Source: Deltaproteobacteria bacterium
GTDB taxonomy: Bacteria > UBA10199 > DSSB01 > JACPFA01
Direction: 5' to 3'
Assembly (NCBI GenBank): GCA_016183235.1
Contig: JACPFA010000039.1
Coordinates: 1-54,215, forward strand
Length of the DNA: 54,215 bases
Part shown: in pieces, positions 41,353-50,806 of the stretch
How the letters are laid out: the number at the start of each line of letters is the position of its first letter
Numbering within the stretch: position 1 is the first letter of the stretch
Program-made: the position numbers and the translations under genes
The notes under the pieces: generated by a model
Databases searched by the model: none
The model's input: the letters and a program-made list of their open reading frames with translations, nothing else
Told to the model about the DNA's origin: nothing

Positions 41353-42945
41353 ATGAATCTTTCCTATTTAATCAAAATATTAGTAATTGCAGTCATCTAT
41401 ACCGTGGTTGGGAAAATAGGGCTAAACCTTGCTGAACTCCATGAAAATATTTCTTTGATTTGGCCGGCCAGCGGGATTGCTTTGGTCATTTTACTGCGTT
41501 TAGGTTACGCCTATTGGCCGGGGATTTTTTTAGGGGCCTTTTTAACCCATGTTACAACAACGGCAGGAGTTTTTACGTCTCTTGGTATTGCCACGGGAAA
41601 CACCTTAGAAGCTTATGTGGGTACTTTTTTGCTGTTGAGGGTTGGAGAATTTTCAAAAAGTCTAAACCGGCTTCGGGATGTCTTGGTCTTGGTGTTTTTA
41701 GGTGGGATGGTGGCTACCTTGGTGAGCGCTATGGTGGGTGTAACGAGTTTGAGTGTGGCAAACCCTTGGCTTTGGCGTGATTACGGCAGGCTCATGCTCG
41801 AGTGGTGGTTGGGGGATATGTTAGGTGTGGTGGTGTGGGCCCCTTTTCTTTTGGCATGGACCTGGAAGAAACCGGTCTTAGGCCCTCTATTTTGGGGGAA
41901 GTTTGCAGAAGTGGTGCTAATGGCCATTATCTCAGTGGTCATGAGCCTCGTTGTATTTAGCGCGTTTCCATCGATGGGCGAACTTTCTCGCCCTTATCCC
42001 TATGCTCTATTTCCCCTTTTTATTTGGGCGGCTTTGCGATTTGGGCCTTCAGGGGCCAGTAAAGCGATTGTTGTGATTACAATTATTGCAGCTTGGAGCC
42101 TTCACCAAGATCCAGCCCCGTTTTTTTCAAGCATGTCTTCTCATCAAAGGTTACTTTTTTTACAGGGTTATATGGTGGTGATTTCGCTTTCTACTTTAAT
42201 CTTGGCTGCCATTACTCGAGAGAGTCGAATGGTTCAGGAACGGATGAAAGAATTGGGTGAGCGAAGGTTGGCTTTTGCCTCGATGGTTTCGCATGAATTG
42301 CGTACCCCTTTATCATCGATCAAAGCCGGTATTGATATGACCCTTCGGGGGATGGATGGGTCTATTAACGACTCTCAGCGAGAGACGTTAGGCATTTCAA
42401 AAAACAATGTGGATCGTTTAGCGCGGCTGGTGGACGACATTTTAGATTATGCCCAATTAGAAAGCGGTGGCATTAACTTTAATTTTGAAAAAACAGATAT
42501 AGGTGAGCTGATCGAAGAAGTTTTTAAATTCATGCAGCTCGAAGCCAAGAAAAAAGCCATTACCTTTTCTCTATTTTTACCTCCTGATTTTGTGGAGGTA
42601 TTTTGTGACAAAGATAAAATTAAAACCGTGCTTATTAATTTGATCCATAATTCTATTAAGTTTACCGAAGTTAATGGAAGGATCAATTTAAGATTAATCC
42701 TTCATCAATACGATTCCATTGCCATACAAGTTGAAGATTCAGGTAAAGGCATTGCAAAAGAAGACCTGCCCTATATTTTTGATTTGTTTCGACGGGGACC
42801 GCACCGTGCGGGAGGCTCTGGCTTAGGCTTAGCCGTGTGTAAACTCATTATTGAAAGACACGGCGGAGAGATCTTCGTGGAGAGCTCACCCGAACAAGGC
42901 TCGTTGTTTCATGTGGTGATACCGAGGAATCCAACCTCACTTTAA
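41353..42945 (+). CDS. MASE1-type membrane sensor histidine kinase
   Basis: 530 residues from the ATG at 41353 (MNLSYLIKIL); the TTG at 41317 is discounted. Residues 1-300 form a MASE1 sensor of about eight to ten membrane helices (ISLIWPASGIALVILLRLGY). Then HisKA, ASMVSHELRTPLSSIKAG with His314, and HATPase (LIHNSIKF, DSGKGIA, GSGLGLAVCKLII). MASE1 ligands are generally unknown. Its stop shares TTAA with the convergent receiver gene at 42942. Confidence 0.9.
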   Translation: MNLSYLIKILVIAVIYTVVGKIGLNLAELHENISLIWPASGIALVILLRLGYAYWPGIFLGAFLTHVTTTAGVFTSLGIATGNTLEAYVGTFLLLRVGEFSKSLNRLRDVLVLVFLGGMVATLVSAMVGVTSLSVANPWLWRDYGRLMLEWWLGDMLGVVVWAPFLLAWTWKKPVLGPLFWGKFAEVVLMAIISVVMSLVVFSAFPSMGELSRPYPYALFPLFIWAALRFGPSGASKAIVVITIIAAWSLHQDPAPFFSSMSSHQRLLFLQGYMVVISLSTLILAAITRESRMVQERMKELGERRLAFASMVSHELRTPLSSIKAGIDMTLRGMDGSINDSQRETLGISKNNVDRLARLVDDILDYAQLESGGINFNFEKTDIGELIEEVFKFMQLEAKKKAITFSLFLPPDFVEVFCDKDKIKTVLINLIHNSIKFTEVNGRINLRLILHQYDSIAIQVEDSGKGIAKEDLPYIFDLFRRGPHRAGGSGLGLAVCKLIIERHGGEIFVESSPEQGSLFHVVIPRNPTSL

Positions 42946-43313
42946 ATATACTCATTAACCATCGAAACCAGATTGTTGACATCATAGGGTTTGGCGATAA
43001 ACCCAGTTGCCCCCAAATTCATGGCATAATCGATGATTTCTTTATCTTTGTGCCCGCTTAAAACAATGACTGGAGGTGTTTCAATATCAGGGCCGAGCCA
43101 AGTTTTAAGATTTTGGATGAAGGCACTACCGCCGGCACGGTGAAACCCCAAGTCTAATAAGACAAGGTTAGGGGGTAAGACTTTGACCATGGCCAGTGCA
43201 TCTTCCACCGAGGTGGAGCACTCACACTTATAATGTAGAGATTCGAGTTCTTTTTTTAAAAAGTGGAGAATATCAGGGTCATCATCCACAATAAGAATAC
43301 GCTTTTGTGTCAT
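42942..43313 (-). CDS. Stand-alone response-regulator receiver
   Basis: 123 residues from MTQKRILIVDDD (ATG at 43313; upstream in-frame codons are unlikely). Phosphoacceptor Asp54 (LVLLDLGF) and Lys in IAKPYD are present. It lies tail-to-tail with the MASE1 kinase, overlapping by four bases, and is the likely partner. Confidence 0.88.
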   Translation of the reverse strand: MTQKRILIVDDDPDILHFLKKELESLHYKCECSTSVEDALAMVKVLPPNLVLLDLGFHRAGGSAFIQNLKTWLGPDIETPPVIVLSGHKDKEIIDYAMNLGATGFIAKPYDVNNLVSMVNEYI

Positions 43314-43401
43314 GATTACCTTCCTCTTTCGTGACATTTCATTGTGCGCTTTTTGAATTTAGATGACAATAGGTGATCGAGATCATGGTGGCAAGAGGTT
43401 T

Positions 43402-43737
43402 TTAAGAATTGTGTCGGTACAAAATAACTTTGACTTTTTCGACAGTTACTAGGCCTTCTTTGACCATGGTGTCGAGGTGGGGTAAAAATTGGTCGATCTT
43501 TTCTTCGGCATCAATAATTTCAATAATGATAGGCAGGTCTTCAGAAAGTCGTAAGATTTTGGTGGTGTGGATGCGGCTGGCTGCGCCAAAGCCTTCAAAA
43601 CCTTTGATAACAGTACAACCTGCTAATCCCTCCCGGCGGGCTAGGTGAAGAATGGCTTCGTGGAGGGGTTGACCTTCAAACTTGTCGGATTCGCCAATAA
43701 AAATTCGTAAAAGCTTTCCTTCTTCAGGAATTTTCAT
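43402..43737 (-). CDS. DUF190 protein
   Basis: 111 residues, PII-like ferredoxin-fold family. LLRIFIGESDKFEGQPLHEA, AREGLAGCTVIKGFEGFGA and PIIIEIIDAEEKI are diagnostic. DUF190 genes very often accompany crcB, as here (13 bases downstream of it), suggesting a regulatory partner of the fluoride channel; the mechanism is unknown. Confidence 0.9.
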   Translation of the reverse strand: MKIPEEGKLLRIFIGESDKFEGQPLHEAILHLARREGLAGCTVIKGFEGFGAASRIHTTKILRLSEDLPIIIEIIDAEEKIDQFLPHLDTMVKEGLVTVEKVKVILYRHNS

Positions 43738-43750
43738 CTGTTTGCCTCCC

Positions 43751-44122
43751 TTAAATTAATCTTGCGCCTAATATTCCCAGTAGTAAACCGATAAAACAGG
43801 CCAAAAAACTTCCCATCACATTGAGAGCAGCAAAACCCGTTTCACCGGCCTTGAATAGATTCCAGGTTTCGTAGGTAAAACTAGAAAAGGTGGTGAAGGC
43901 ACCGAGGAAACCAACTAACAGAGCAAGGCGCAATTCAGGCCCAAGCAAAGAACGTTCATCGGCCAAGGTGCCTAAAAATCCGATAATAAAGCAACCGGCG
44001 CTATTAACCACCAAGGTGCCGTAGGGGAATTGGGTGCCCATCCACTGATAAACCCAACCACCGAGAAAATAGCGACAAAGAGTGCCCGCCGCACCGGCTA
44101 GGGCTAAGGTTAAAAATTTCAA
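43751..44122 (-). CDS. crcB: Fluoride channel
   Basis: 123 residues, four membrane segments. GTLCRYFLGGW, TLVVNSAGCFIIGFLG and GAFTTFSSFTYET (Phe-box and central Na site) are family-typical. It exports F- as a dual-topology dimer. The start is taken as the TTG at 44122 with GAGG nine bases upstream; the ATG at 44191 would add 23 residues encoded by a REP and is unlikely. No fluoride riboswitch is visible. Confidence 0.88.
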   Translation of the reverse strand: MKFLTLALAGAAGTLCRYFLGGWVYQWMGTQFPYGTLVVNSAGCFIIGFLGTLADERSLLGPELRLALLVGFLGAFTTFSSFTYETWNLFKAGETGFAALNVMGSFLACFIGLLLGILGARLI

Positions 44123-44156
44123 GTTGAAAACCTCTTGGTAGTAACTTTTGTTTTTA

Positions 44157-44271
44157 TATACGGGAATGTTGAAAAATGCACTTTCTGTCATCCCTGCGGA
44201 AGCAGGGATCCAGTGATTTCAAACAGTTCTGGATTCCCGCCTCCGCGGGAATGACATTTTTCAACATTTCA
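44157..44271. repeat. REP-like element with AATGTTGAAAAATG arms (copy 1)
   Basis: Arms 44165-44178 and 44255-44268 pair perfectly around a GTCATCCCTGCGG...GGAATGAC palindrome. A second copy in opposite orientation is at 47898-48022. Confidence 0.8.
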
Positions 44272-44274
44272 TAT

Positions 44275-45045
44275 ATGTTAAAAGACATTATGAAGCAAGG
44301 ACATGAATTGACTGATGAAACGGTGTATGGGCCGGTTGTTTCTAGGCGATATGGGAGAACGCTCGGGATTAACTTGTTGCCTAGCAAAAAACATTGTTCG
44401 TTTAATTGTGTTTATTGTCAGTTGGGTTGGAACGACTCGCATTATCGCCCAACCGTTGATGAATTCCCGAGTTTGGAAAAAGTCATTCATTCTTTATCTG
44501 AACGTTTGGCAGAATTAAGACCTGGCACCTTAAATTATATTGTTTTAAGTGGTAATGGTGAGCCTACCTTGCATCCTCAATTTAGAGCTGTGGTAGAAGG
44601 GATTTTTGCAGAGGTGAGACAATATTCCACAAAAATTCCCATGGTGATTTTAACGAGTGGCACCACTTTGGTGGATCCATCGATTGTAGAAGTTTTGGAG
44701 AAGTTTGATGAATGTGCCGTGAAGTGGGATGCACGTTGGGGCCGAGTCAATTTGCCGGTTCAAGCATTTGAATCAAAGGCAATGATTGCTATATTGCAAA
44801 ACTTACCTAATTTGGTTTTACAAAGTTGTTTTTTTAAAGGGAAGATTGAAAATTGTGGAGAGGCTTGGGTGAAGGCGTGGTGTAAAGAGATTATGGAAAT
44901 AAATCCTAAGTGGGTTGATATTTATACCCTTGCCCGTGGTACCTCCCTGCAAGGGCTTATTCCACTTCAATCACAAGAGCTACATAACATCGCCACTGCC
45001 TTAGCGGCGGCAGGCTTTGACCGGGCAAGGGTGGTGTCGCCATGA
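44275..45045 (+). CDS. Radical SAM protein (COG0731-type)
   Basis: 256 residues from the ATG at 44275 (a Met at 44290 is also possible); a longer open frame upstream is encoded by the REP. VVSRRYGRTLGINLLP followed by CSFNCVYCQLG carries the CxxxCxxC cluster motif. GNGEPTLHPQF is the SAM-binding segment. The family includes wyosine-type and uncharacterised Fe-S oxidoreductases; substrate unknown. Coupled to the MFS gene by ATGA. Confidence 0.85.
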   Translation: MLKDIMKQGHELTDETVYGPVVSRRYGRTLGINLLPSKKHCSFNCVYCQLGWNDSHYRPTVDEFPSLEKVIHSLSERLAELRPGTLNYIVLSGNGEPTLHPQFRAVVEGIFAEVRQYSTKIPMVILTSGTTLVDPSIVEVLEKFDECAVKWDARWGRVNLPVQAFESKAMIAILQNLPNLVLQSCFFKGKIENCGEAWVKAWCKEIMEINPKWVDIYTLARGTSLQGLIPLQSQELHNIATALAAAGFDRARVVSP

Positions 45046-46223
45046 GCCGGGGTATCACCCGTAATATTTATCTTTTGGGTTTCTTAAGTCTCTTCAATGA
45101 TCTCACCTCCGATATGATCACCCCTCTTTTGCCGGTCTTTCTTGTGTCGATGGGCTTGGGGGCTGGGTTTTTAGGTGTGATGGAGGGCTTGGCTAATTCG
45201 CTTTCTCACATGGTGGTGTTGTTTTCGGGTTGGTTAGCCGATCGTGGGGCTGATAATAAAAAATTGACGGTACGAGGCTATTGGCTTGCAGCCATTAGCC
45301 GACTGTTTATTGCGATTCCTCATCCGGCGGTGGTGTTATTGGCTCGGTTGAGTGATCGCGTTGGCAAGGGTATTCGAACCGCTCCGCGAGATAACCTCAT
45401 GACTCACTCAGCAGAACCGGCCTTTTGGGGAAAGGCGTTTGGCGTTCAGCGAGCCATGGATCATACCGGGGCTTTGATAGCGCCCCTGCTAGCAGCTTGG
45501 TTGCTATCGACCTATCACTTAAAACTTTCGTGGTTATTTTTGATCGCGTGCATTCCGGCTCTAATATCGGTGCTGGTAATTCCCCCTTACCTTAAACCCG
45601 TTGTGACTAAGGATAATCTTCTCACCGAAAAATTTGTTTGGAAGACCATGCCCAAGGCCTTGCGACGTTATGTGTTGATTATTTTCCTTTCTGCTTTAAG
45701 CACTCCTTCGGAACTTTTTCTGATTTTGAAAATGCAAAATATGGGACTCAGCGAGTATAAAGTACCCCTAGCTTGGTTTGTTTTAACCCTCTTTACTTTA
45801 GTAGCTTCTTATCTCGGTGGATTATTGAGTGATCGTTTTAGCCGGCGGCGTATTATTGCGTTAGGTTGGTTGATATTTACGGTTGCCTTTGTGGCGTTTG
45901 CCTTTAATCAAGACTTACGGTGGGCATGGTTTTGGTTGGCGATTTATGGGATTCATTTAGGAATTTTAGAGGCCAGCGAACGGGTTTATGCGATTATGAC
46001 GGTGCCAGCGGGGAATCGAGCTACAGCCCTTGGGTGGTATTATTTTGCCTATGGGGTGGGGCTTTTCCCGGCCTCATTTTTGTTTGGGATCTTGTGGAAT
46101 ACAGTCAGCGTTCGATTTGCTTTTCTTTTTAACGCTGGGTTGACGCTTATTATCATCCCGCTATTATTCGTATTGCCGAGTTCAAGCGGTGTTACTAAAC
46201 CTGAGCACGCGAATGTTGAATGA
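45042..46223 (+). CDS. MFS transporter
   Basis: 393 residues, about 12 membrane segments. The loop between helices 2 and 3 contains GWLADRGADNKK, and RLSDRVGKGIRTAPRDNL resembles the major facilitator group of small-molecule exporters. Substrate unknown. It starts inside the radical SAM stop and overlaps the aidB-like gene tail-to-tail by 29 bases. Confidence 0.88.
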   Translation: MSRGITRNIYLLGFLSLFNDLTSDMITPLLPVFLVSMGLGAGFLGVMEGLANSLSHMVVLFSGWLADRGADNKKLTVRGYWLAAISRLFIAIPHPAVVLLARLSDRVGKGIRTAPRDNLMTHSAEPAFWGKAFGVQRAMDHTGALIAPLLAAWLLSTYHLKLSWLFLIACIPALISVLVIPPYLKPVVTKDNLLTEKFVWKTMPKALRRYVLIIFLSALSTPSELFLILKMQNMGLSEYKVPLAWFVLTLFTLVASYLGGLLSDRFSRRRIIALGWLIFTVAFVAFAFNQDLRWAWFWLAIYGIHLGILEASERVYAIMTVPAGNRATALGWYYFAYGVGLFPASFLFGILWNTVSVRFAFLFNAGLTLIIIPLLFVLPSSSGVTKPEHANVE

Positions 46224-47832
46224 TGGCGTCAAAAGGTGCGTTAGGCGGCAAAGTACCAAAGGCATAACCATGATCTTTAGATAAACGTGATCGGCAGAAA
46301 GTTTCAGCTAATGCAGTTGGGCTGTAACGAAGCATTAAAGAGGCTTGCAGGCTTAGGGCCAAGCGTTCGATCAAATCGCGGGCGCGAGTTTCTAGGTGAT
46401 CCGTATTTTGTAAATCGGTTTCTAATTTTTTGATGAATGGATCATAATCACGATTGCCAGATTGAGCTTGTTTTAGTTCTTCTAGCAAAACCGCAAGAGT
46501 ATTGGGTTCGCGGGCGATGGCTCGCAATAAGTCAAGCGAGTTAACATTGCCAGAGCCTTCCCAGATAGAATTGACCGGGGCTTCACGGTAAAGCCTGGGC
46601 AAAATTGATTCTTCTACATAGCCACTCCCGCCCAAACACTCCATGGCTTCAAAGATGTGGGTGGGCGCGCGTTTACAAACCCAGTATTTACCGACCGCGG
46701 TGCCGATTCGACTAAAAGCCGCAGCTTTTTCGTTTTTTTCTTTTTCATCATAAGCCCGGGCAAGGCGCATAGCTAAGAGCACCCCCGCTTCTGCGTCGAT
46801 GGCCAAATCACTCAAGACATTTTTCATTAAAGGTTGGTCGACTAATTTTTTGCCAAAGGCCATGCGATGTTCAGAATGATAGATGGCTTGAATGGTGGCT
46901 TGGCGCATGATGGCCGAGCTTCCGATAATGCAATCAAAACGAGTGTGGCTGACCATTTTGATAATGTTGGCAACACCCCGACCTTCGTTGCCAATCAATA
47001 CTGCCCAGGCCTCGTTGAATTCGATTTCACCACTGGCGTTCGAACGATTGCCGAGTTTATCTTTTAAGCGTTGGATAAAAATATTATTTTTGCTGCCGTC
47101 GGGCCTGTAGCGAGGCATCCAAAAACAAGAGAGGCCACCCGCACTTTGGGCCAAAACTAAAAAGGCATCACTCATGGGGGCAGAGCAAAACCATTTATGC
47201 CCGGTGAGAAGGTATTCTTGGCCTGGGCCGGGTTGGTTTAAAGGTTTGGCTTGTGAGGTGTTGGCTCGAACATCGGATCCACCCTGTTTTTCAGTGAGTG
47301 CCATCCCGCAAATGAGCCCTTGTTTTTGTTCAGCGGGGATGAGGCGAGCATCGTATTGAAGAGAAAAGATTTTAGGTTCCCATTTTTTGGCTAAGTCGGG
47401 TTGCAAACGTAAAGTAGGGATGATGGCAAAGGTCATGGTGATGGGGCAATAATGGCCCTGTTCAATTTGGCAGCCCATATAATAAAGGGCGGTGCGCACG
47501 GCATGAGCCCCAGGTTTGTTTTCTGTCCACGGTAGGCTGTGCAGGCCATTTTTAACCGAAAGACCCATCCATGCATGCCAGGCCGGATGATATTCTACTT
47601 CGTCGCGGCGATTGCCGATCGTATCGTGAGTGCGAAGGACGGGGAGATTTTGATTGGCCTGAAACCCCCATTGAATGGCCTCTTCCGAACCTACTGTTTT
47701 TCCAAATTGGAGGGCTCGAGCTTTTCCCCAAGCGCCACCTTCGCGGGTTAAGGCCTCTTGTAGGCTGAGGTCGCTGGTAAAAAGATTGTAATTGGTAAGA
47801 GGTGGAGTTTGATTAAAAACTTCATGGGTCAT
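46195..47832 (-). CDS. AidB-like acyl-CoA dehydrogenase
   Basis: 545 residues from the ATG at 47832 (ribosome site GAGGAAC). MALTEKQGGSDVRANTSQA, HKWFCSAPMSDAF and ECLGGSGYVEESILPRLYRE are the AidB signature (FAD binding and substrate pocket). E. coli AidB, of similar length, is induced by alkylating agents and binds DNA; its substrate is unclear. No ada gene is nearby, so a catabolic role is equally possible. Confidence 0.9.
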   Translation of the reverse strand: MTHEVFNQTPPLTNYNLFTSDLSLQEALTREGGAWGKARALQFGKTVGSEEAIQWGFQANQNLPVLRTHDTIGNRRDEVEYHPAWHAWMGLSVKNGLHSLPWTENKPGAHAVRTALYYMGCQIEQGHYCPITMTFAIIPTLRLQPDLAKKWEPKIFSLQYDARLIPAEQKQGLICGMALTEKQGGSDVRANTSQAKPLNQPGPGQEYLLTGHKWFCSAPMSDAFLVLAQSAGGLSCFWMPRYRPDGSKNNIFIQRLKDKLGNRSNASGEIEFNEAWAVLIGNEGRGVANIIKMVSHTRFDCIIGSSAIMRQATIQAIYHSEHRMAFGKKLVDQPLMKNVLSDLAIDAEAGVLLAMRLARAYDEKEKNEKAAAFSRIGTAVGKYWVCKRAPTHIFEAMECLGGSGYVEESILPRLYREAPVNSIWEGSGNVNSLDLLRAIAREPNTLAVLLEELKQAQSGNRDYDPFIKKLETDLQNTDHLETRARDLIERLALSLQASLMLRYSPTALAETFCRSRLSKDHGYAFGTLPPNAPFDAIIQHSRAQV

Positions 47833-47897
47833 GTGCGGTTCCTCGATATTTAGGTGTTCTATAGGGGTGAGCTGCTTATTTAGCAATAAAAAAGGGT

Positions 47898-48022
47898 GTG
47901 TTGAAAAATGTCATTCCCGCCCCTGCCTGCGCAGGGGTAAACTCCGGCGGGAATCCAGAACTACCTGAAATCACTGGATCCCTGCCTCCGCAGGGATGAC
48001 AGAAAGCACCTTTTTCAACAAG
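47898..48022. repeat. REP-like element with GTTGAAAAATG arms (copy 2, inverted)
   Basis: Same element as 44157-44271 in reverse orientation, slightly longer because of an extra GGGTAAACTCCGGCGGG segment also seen at 41160-41270. The two inverted copies flank 44272-47897. Confidence 0.8.
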
Positions 48023-48032
48023 CCCTTAAGCT

Positions 48033-50177
48033 TTAGGCGCGTTGTTTTCGCAAGGCAACTAACGAACCTAGCCCAAGGAGTAAGATAAGCCCTGAGCCTG
48101 CGGCTGAGCGGGCGGGGACTGTGCTGTTGGGGGTTAGGCTACACTTAGCACCTTCGATGAATAAGTTCTCACCGCTGCTGGTACTTGGGTTGGAAGCAGT
48201 GTCGGTACTAGCACTGGGCTCATTGGAACTGGGCGTTGGAGTTGGCAGAGGTGGTACCGTCGGAGTAGGTGTAGGCGTTGGTGAAGGTGACACCGTCGGA
48301 GTGGGTGTAGGTGTTGGTGAAGGTGACACCGTCGGAGTGGGTGTAGGTGTTGGTGAAGGTGGCACCGTTGGAGTAGGTGCAGGTGTTGGTGAAGGTGGCA
48401 CCGTCGGAGTGGGTGCAGGTGTTGGTGAAGGTGGCACCGTTGGAGCAGGAGTAGGTGTTGGTGAAGGTGGCACCGTTGGAGTAGGCGTAGGCGTAGGCGT
48501 AGGTGAAGGTGGTACCGTCGGAGTGGGTGTAGGTGTTGGTGAAGGTGGCACCGTCGGAGTAGGTGTAGGTGTTGGTGAAGGTGGCACCGTCGGAGTGGGT
48601 GTAGGTGTTGGTGAAGGTGGTACCGTCGGAGTGGGTGTAGGTGTTGGTGAAGGTGGTACCGTCGGAGTAGGTGTAGGCGTTGGTTCTACACATGCACCCT
48701 CATAGTCAAATTCGTGATTTTGTAAATGGCTAGCGGCACCTTGTGGACTCAAGGTCAAGGTCTGACATTGGTCAGGCCCGTTATTATTGCCAGGTGCGTT
48801 AGGGTCTTCACAGTGACAAATCGTAACTTTTGGCTCGCTAGTGGCAGGGCAACTAGCTGCATCCCCAAAACTAAACGGCCCTGAGTCTTCATCCACAAAA
48901 GACCATACCAAGGCAGGGCCTGATACGCCGTCTACAATGGTAAACGAGAAATATTGATCCGTATCGCGAGACAAGGGGTGATAGACTCCATCTAGTAAGG
49001 CCATGCTGGTAAAATTGCGATTGGAGGGTAGTGGATTTTCTTCTACCTTGGTAACGCTGTCGAGGTCAGAAAGTTCAATGATTAAAACATTGCCGTTGGT
49101 TCTTACATAAACAATCTGATCATCATCGTTGATAACCAAGTCTCCGCCGGAAAAATAATTCTCGGTGTAATTTTTCAATAAGGTCCCAGCACCCGTAGTA
49201 AGATCGAGGGTGTAGAGGTCGTCATTTTGATCATTGATAGCATAGAGAGTACCATCAGGGCCAAAGGCCAGCGAATTAACGCTGCCGGGGATACCTGTAA
49301 AACCAATCAATTCATAAGATTCACCCGGGAGTAATTTAACGAGTTTGGTTTTATTATTGATGATGAGCAAACCATAAAGATTGCCATCGGCATCGGCAGC
49401 AAGGGAAGCAGCAAAGACATTGTGATAATGAGTGCTTTCGGTAGCTTCACCCGTTGTGACATCGACAGAATAAAGGATAGCGGGATCATTGCCCACATCG
49501 TTGGCGTTGTTCTCAGTATCGAAATGCCATAATTTATCCTCACAAGCCTCATTTTCAATTTCTATTTCTTCTACAAAGTAAGTGAAAATAACGTCATCAT
49601 AGTCGGCATCGGCCGGACTATCCCAGGGGAGATCTTCGAACCCAACAATGATTTGATCATTAGAACCACCTACGGTTTGGGCAACTCGGCGAATGCCATC
49701 ACTGTTAAGTGAAGCAACACTATAATAGGTAATATCAGGGTTGCCATCGGGATGGATAAAAAAACCAATGTGAGTCCCGCCTGGGAAACTGCCGATATTG
49801 GCAGAGTCGCCCGTTGCAAGCACGCCAAAATCTACATCGGAGAAAATAATTTCTTGGGTAATGATTTCGTCTGGGGTGATGATCGTGTCACCGTTGGTAT
49901 CATCATAGGTAAAATAACCGAAGCTATTGTGGTAGCCTGCTGTTTCATCGACAAAAGTGACCACAACTTCAGAGTCAGTAGCGAGATCAATATTGGGGTT
50001 TTTGCTTGGGTCGATAAAACTAGCGGGTACCGGCACGCCGTCGGAGAATTGATCATCTACATCTTGCAGATAAGCTTCTTCTAAATCGATATGGAAATAA
50101 TCAATGGCAAAGGCCGAAGCGGGTAAAAGGGTTAAAATTGAAAAAAGGGGAATAAATAACACCTTGATGGATTGCAT
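48033..50177 (-). CDS. DUF4114 surface protein with Pro-Thr repeats and C-terminal anchor
   Basis: 714 residues from the ATG at 50177 (ribosome site AAGGAGGATG). Signal peptide to about 26 (PASAFA). A DUF4114 beta domain (about 60-220, [26 protein letters not shown]) is followed by a propeller-like region ([20 protein letters not shown]). Then about 12 [12 protein letters not shown] repeats, a linker and a tail GAKCSLTP, hydrophobic [11 protein letters not shown], basic RKQRA. This matches a cell-surface protein with a stalk and a processed sorting tag. Confidence 0.8.
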   Translation of the reverse strand: MQSIKVLFIPLFSILTLLPASAFAIDYFHIDLEEAYLQDVDDQFSDGVPVPASFIDPSKNPNIDLATDSEVVVTFVDETAGYHNSFGYFTYDDTNGDTIITPDEIITQEIIFSDVDFGVLATGDSANIGSFPGGTHIGFFIHPDGNPDITYYSVASLNSDGIRRVAQTVGGSNDQIIVGFEDLPWDSPADADYDDVIFTYFVEEIEIENEACEDKLWHFDTENNANDVGNDPAILYSVDVTTGEATESTHYHNVFAASLAADADGNLYGLLIINNKTKLVKLLPGESYELIGFTGIPGSVNSLAFGPDGTLYAINDQNDDLYTLDLTTGAGTLLKNYTENYFSGGDLVINDDDQIVYVRTNGNVLIIELSDLDSVTKVEENPLPSNRNFTSMALLDGVYHPLSRDTDQYFSFTIVDGVSGPALVWSFVDEDSGPFSFGDAASCPATSEPKVTICHCEDPNAPGNNNGPDQCQTLTLSPQGAASHLQNHEFDYEGACVEPTPTPTPTVPPSPTPTPTPTVPPSPTPTPTPTVPPSPTPTPTPTVPPSPTPTPTPTVPPSPTPTPTPTPTVPPSPTPTPAPTVPPSPTPAPTPTVPPSPTPAPTPTVPPSPTPTPTPTVSPSPTPTPTPTVSPSPTPTPTPTVPPLPTPTPSSNEPSASTDTASNPSTSSGENLFIEGAKCSLTPNSTVPARSAAGSGLILLLGLGSLVALRKQRA
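48241..48690. repeat. 36-bp minisatellite encoding [12 protein letters not shown]
   Basis: Twelve tandem units of 36 bases (one of 42) with small variations (TVPP, TVSP, APTV). All three frames stay open because 36 is a multiple of three. Copy number may change by slippage and alter stalk length. Confidence 0.9.
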
Positions 50178-50517
50178 GACACATCCTCCTTGTTGACGAA
50201 AAATTAAATTTTGAAAGGTCCAGGCTTTTAATGAGGTTGGACTAAAGTTTAAACCCTTCATGAACCACTTCGAAAAAAATTACAATCAATAAATTGAAAA
50301 ATCTTATTTTTTTTTCAACAAGAGGGGCCGGGTCTTGAGGTAGAACTTCAAGAGGATAAGCGGCGTAGTGGGCCTGATTTAACTGCTTGTATTGTTTGAT
50401 AAAATTTTCGTATAGAGTTTCGGAGTTTTCTGGTCATGACTTTAGTGGGTAGAAGATACTGACTTTGGTCAACTATTTTTGATTTTCTTATGCTATTTTT
50501 TTCAAAATTTTGGCACT

Positions 50518-50563
50518 GGAAAATGGAAAATCGAAAATAGAGGAAAAATTTTCTTACGAAAAT
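50518..50563 (+). promoter_or_regulatory. A-rich leader repeat upstream of tRNA-Ser(CGA)
   Basis: Second copy of the 46-base repeat of 24845-24890 (one mismatch), ending five bases before the tRNA. The rest of the gap 50178-50567 has no convincing gene; a decayed minus-strand frame (ETLYENFIKQYKQLNQAHYA) without a start runs through it. Confidence 0.55.
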
Positions 50564-50567
50564 TTTT

Positions 50568-50654
50568 GGAGAGGTGGCCGAGTGGCCGAAGGCGCCTGAC
50601 TCGAAATCAGGTATCCGCGCAAGCGGATCGTGGGTTCGACTCCCACCCTCTCCG
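50568..50654 (+). tRNA. tRNA-Ser (anticodon CGA)
   Basis: Acceptor stem GGAGAGG/CCTCTCC, anticodon stem CCTGA/TCAGG with loop CTCGAAA, long variable arm TATCCGCGCAAGCGGAT, T-arm GGGTTCGACTCCC. Class II serine tRNA; the acceptor and T arms are the same type as tRNA-Ser(GGA) at 25029. Confidence 0.95.
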
Positions 50655-50663
50655 CAGTTCCGC

Positions 50664-50779
50664 GTTTCATAATTGCTCTTACTCTGCGTTGGGAACAGAA
50701 TTTAGTCTCCGACGTACATCAAAGTACGCCTCCGACAAAATTCTGCTCCCGCCTTGATTAAGAGCAATTCTGAAACGCT
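50664..50779. repeat. Long imperfect hairpin after tRNA-Ser(CGA)
   Basis: GCGTTTCATAATTGCTCTTA and its near-complement (about 50755-50779) enclose a second arm pair AACAGAATTT / AAAATTCTG and GACGTAC / AGTACGC. It may end the tRNA transcript, and lies before the receiver gene. Confidence 0.7.
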
Positions 50780-50806
50780 ATTGAACACATATTTGGGCCG
50801 ATATTT

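Noticed and set aside
44123-44274. Fluoride riboswitch before crcB
   Set aside because: The upstream sequence is a REP-like hairpin with no recognisable crcB-motif pseudoknot.
44176-44274. Extended N-terminus of the radical SAM protein
   Set aside because: The upstream codons are encoded by the REP (SSLRKQGSSDFKQFW, a known frame of this repeat type), so the start at 44275 is preferred.
48121-48705. 194-codon plus-strand frame of [10 protein letters not shown] repeats
   Set aside because: It is the antisense of the 36-base minisatellite of the DUF4114 gene; repeat units divisible by three stay open in all frames.
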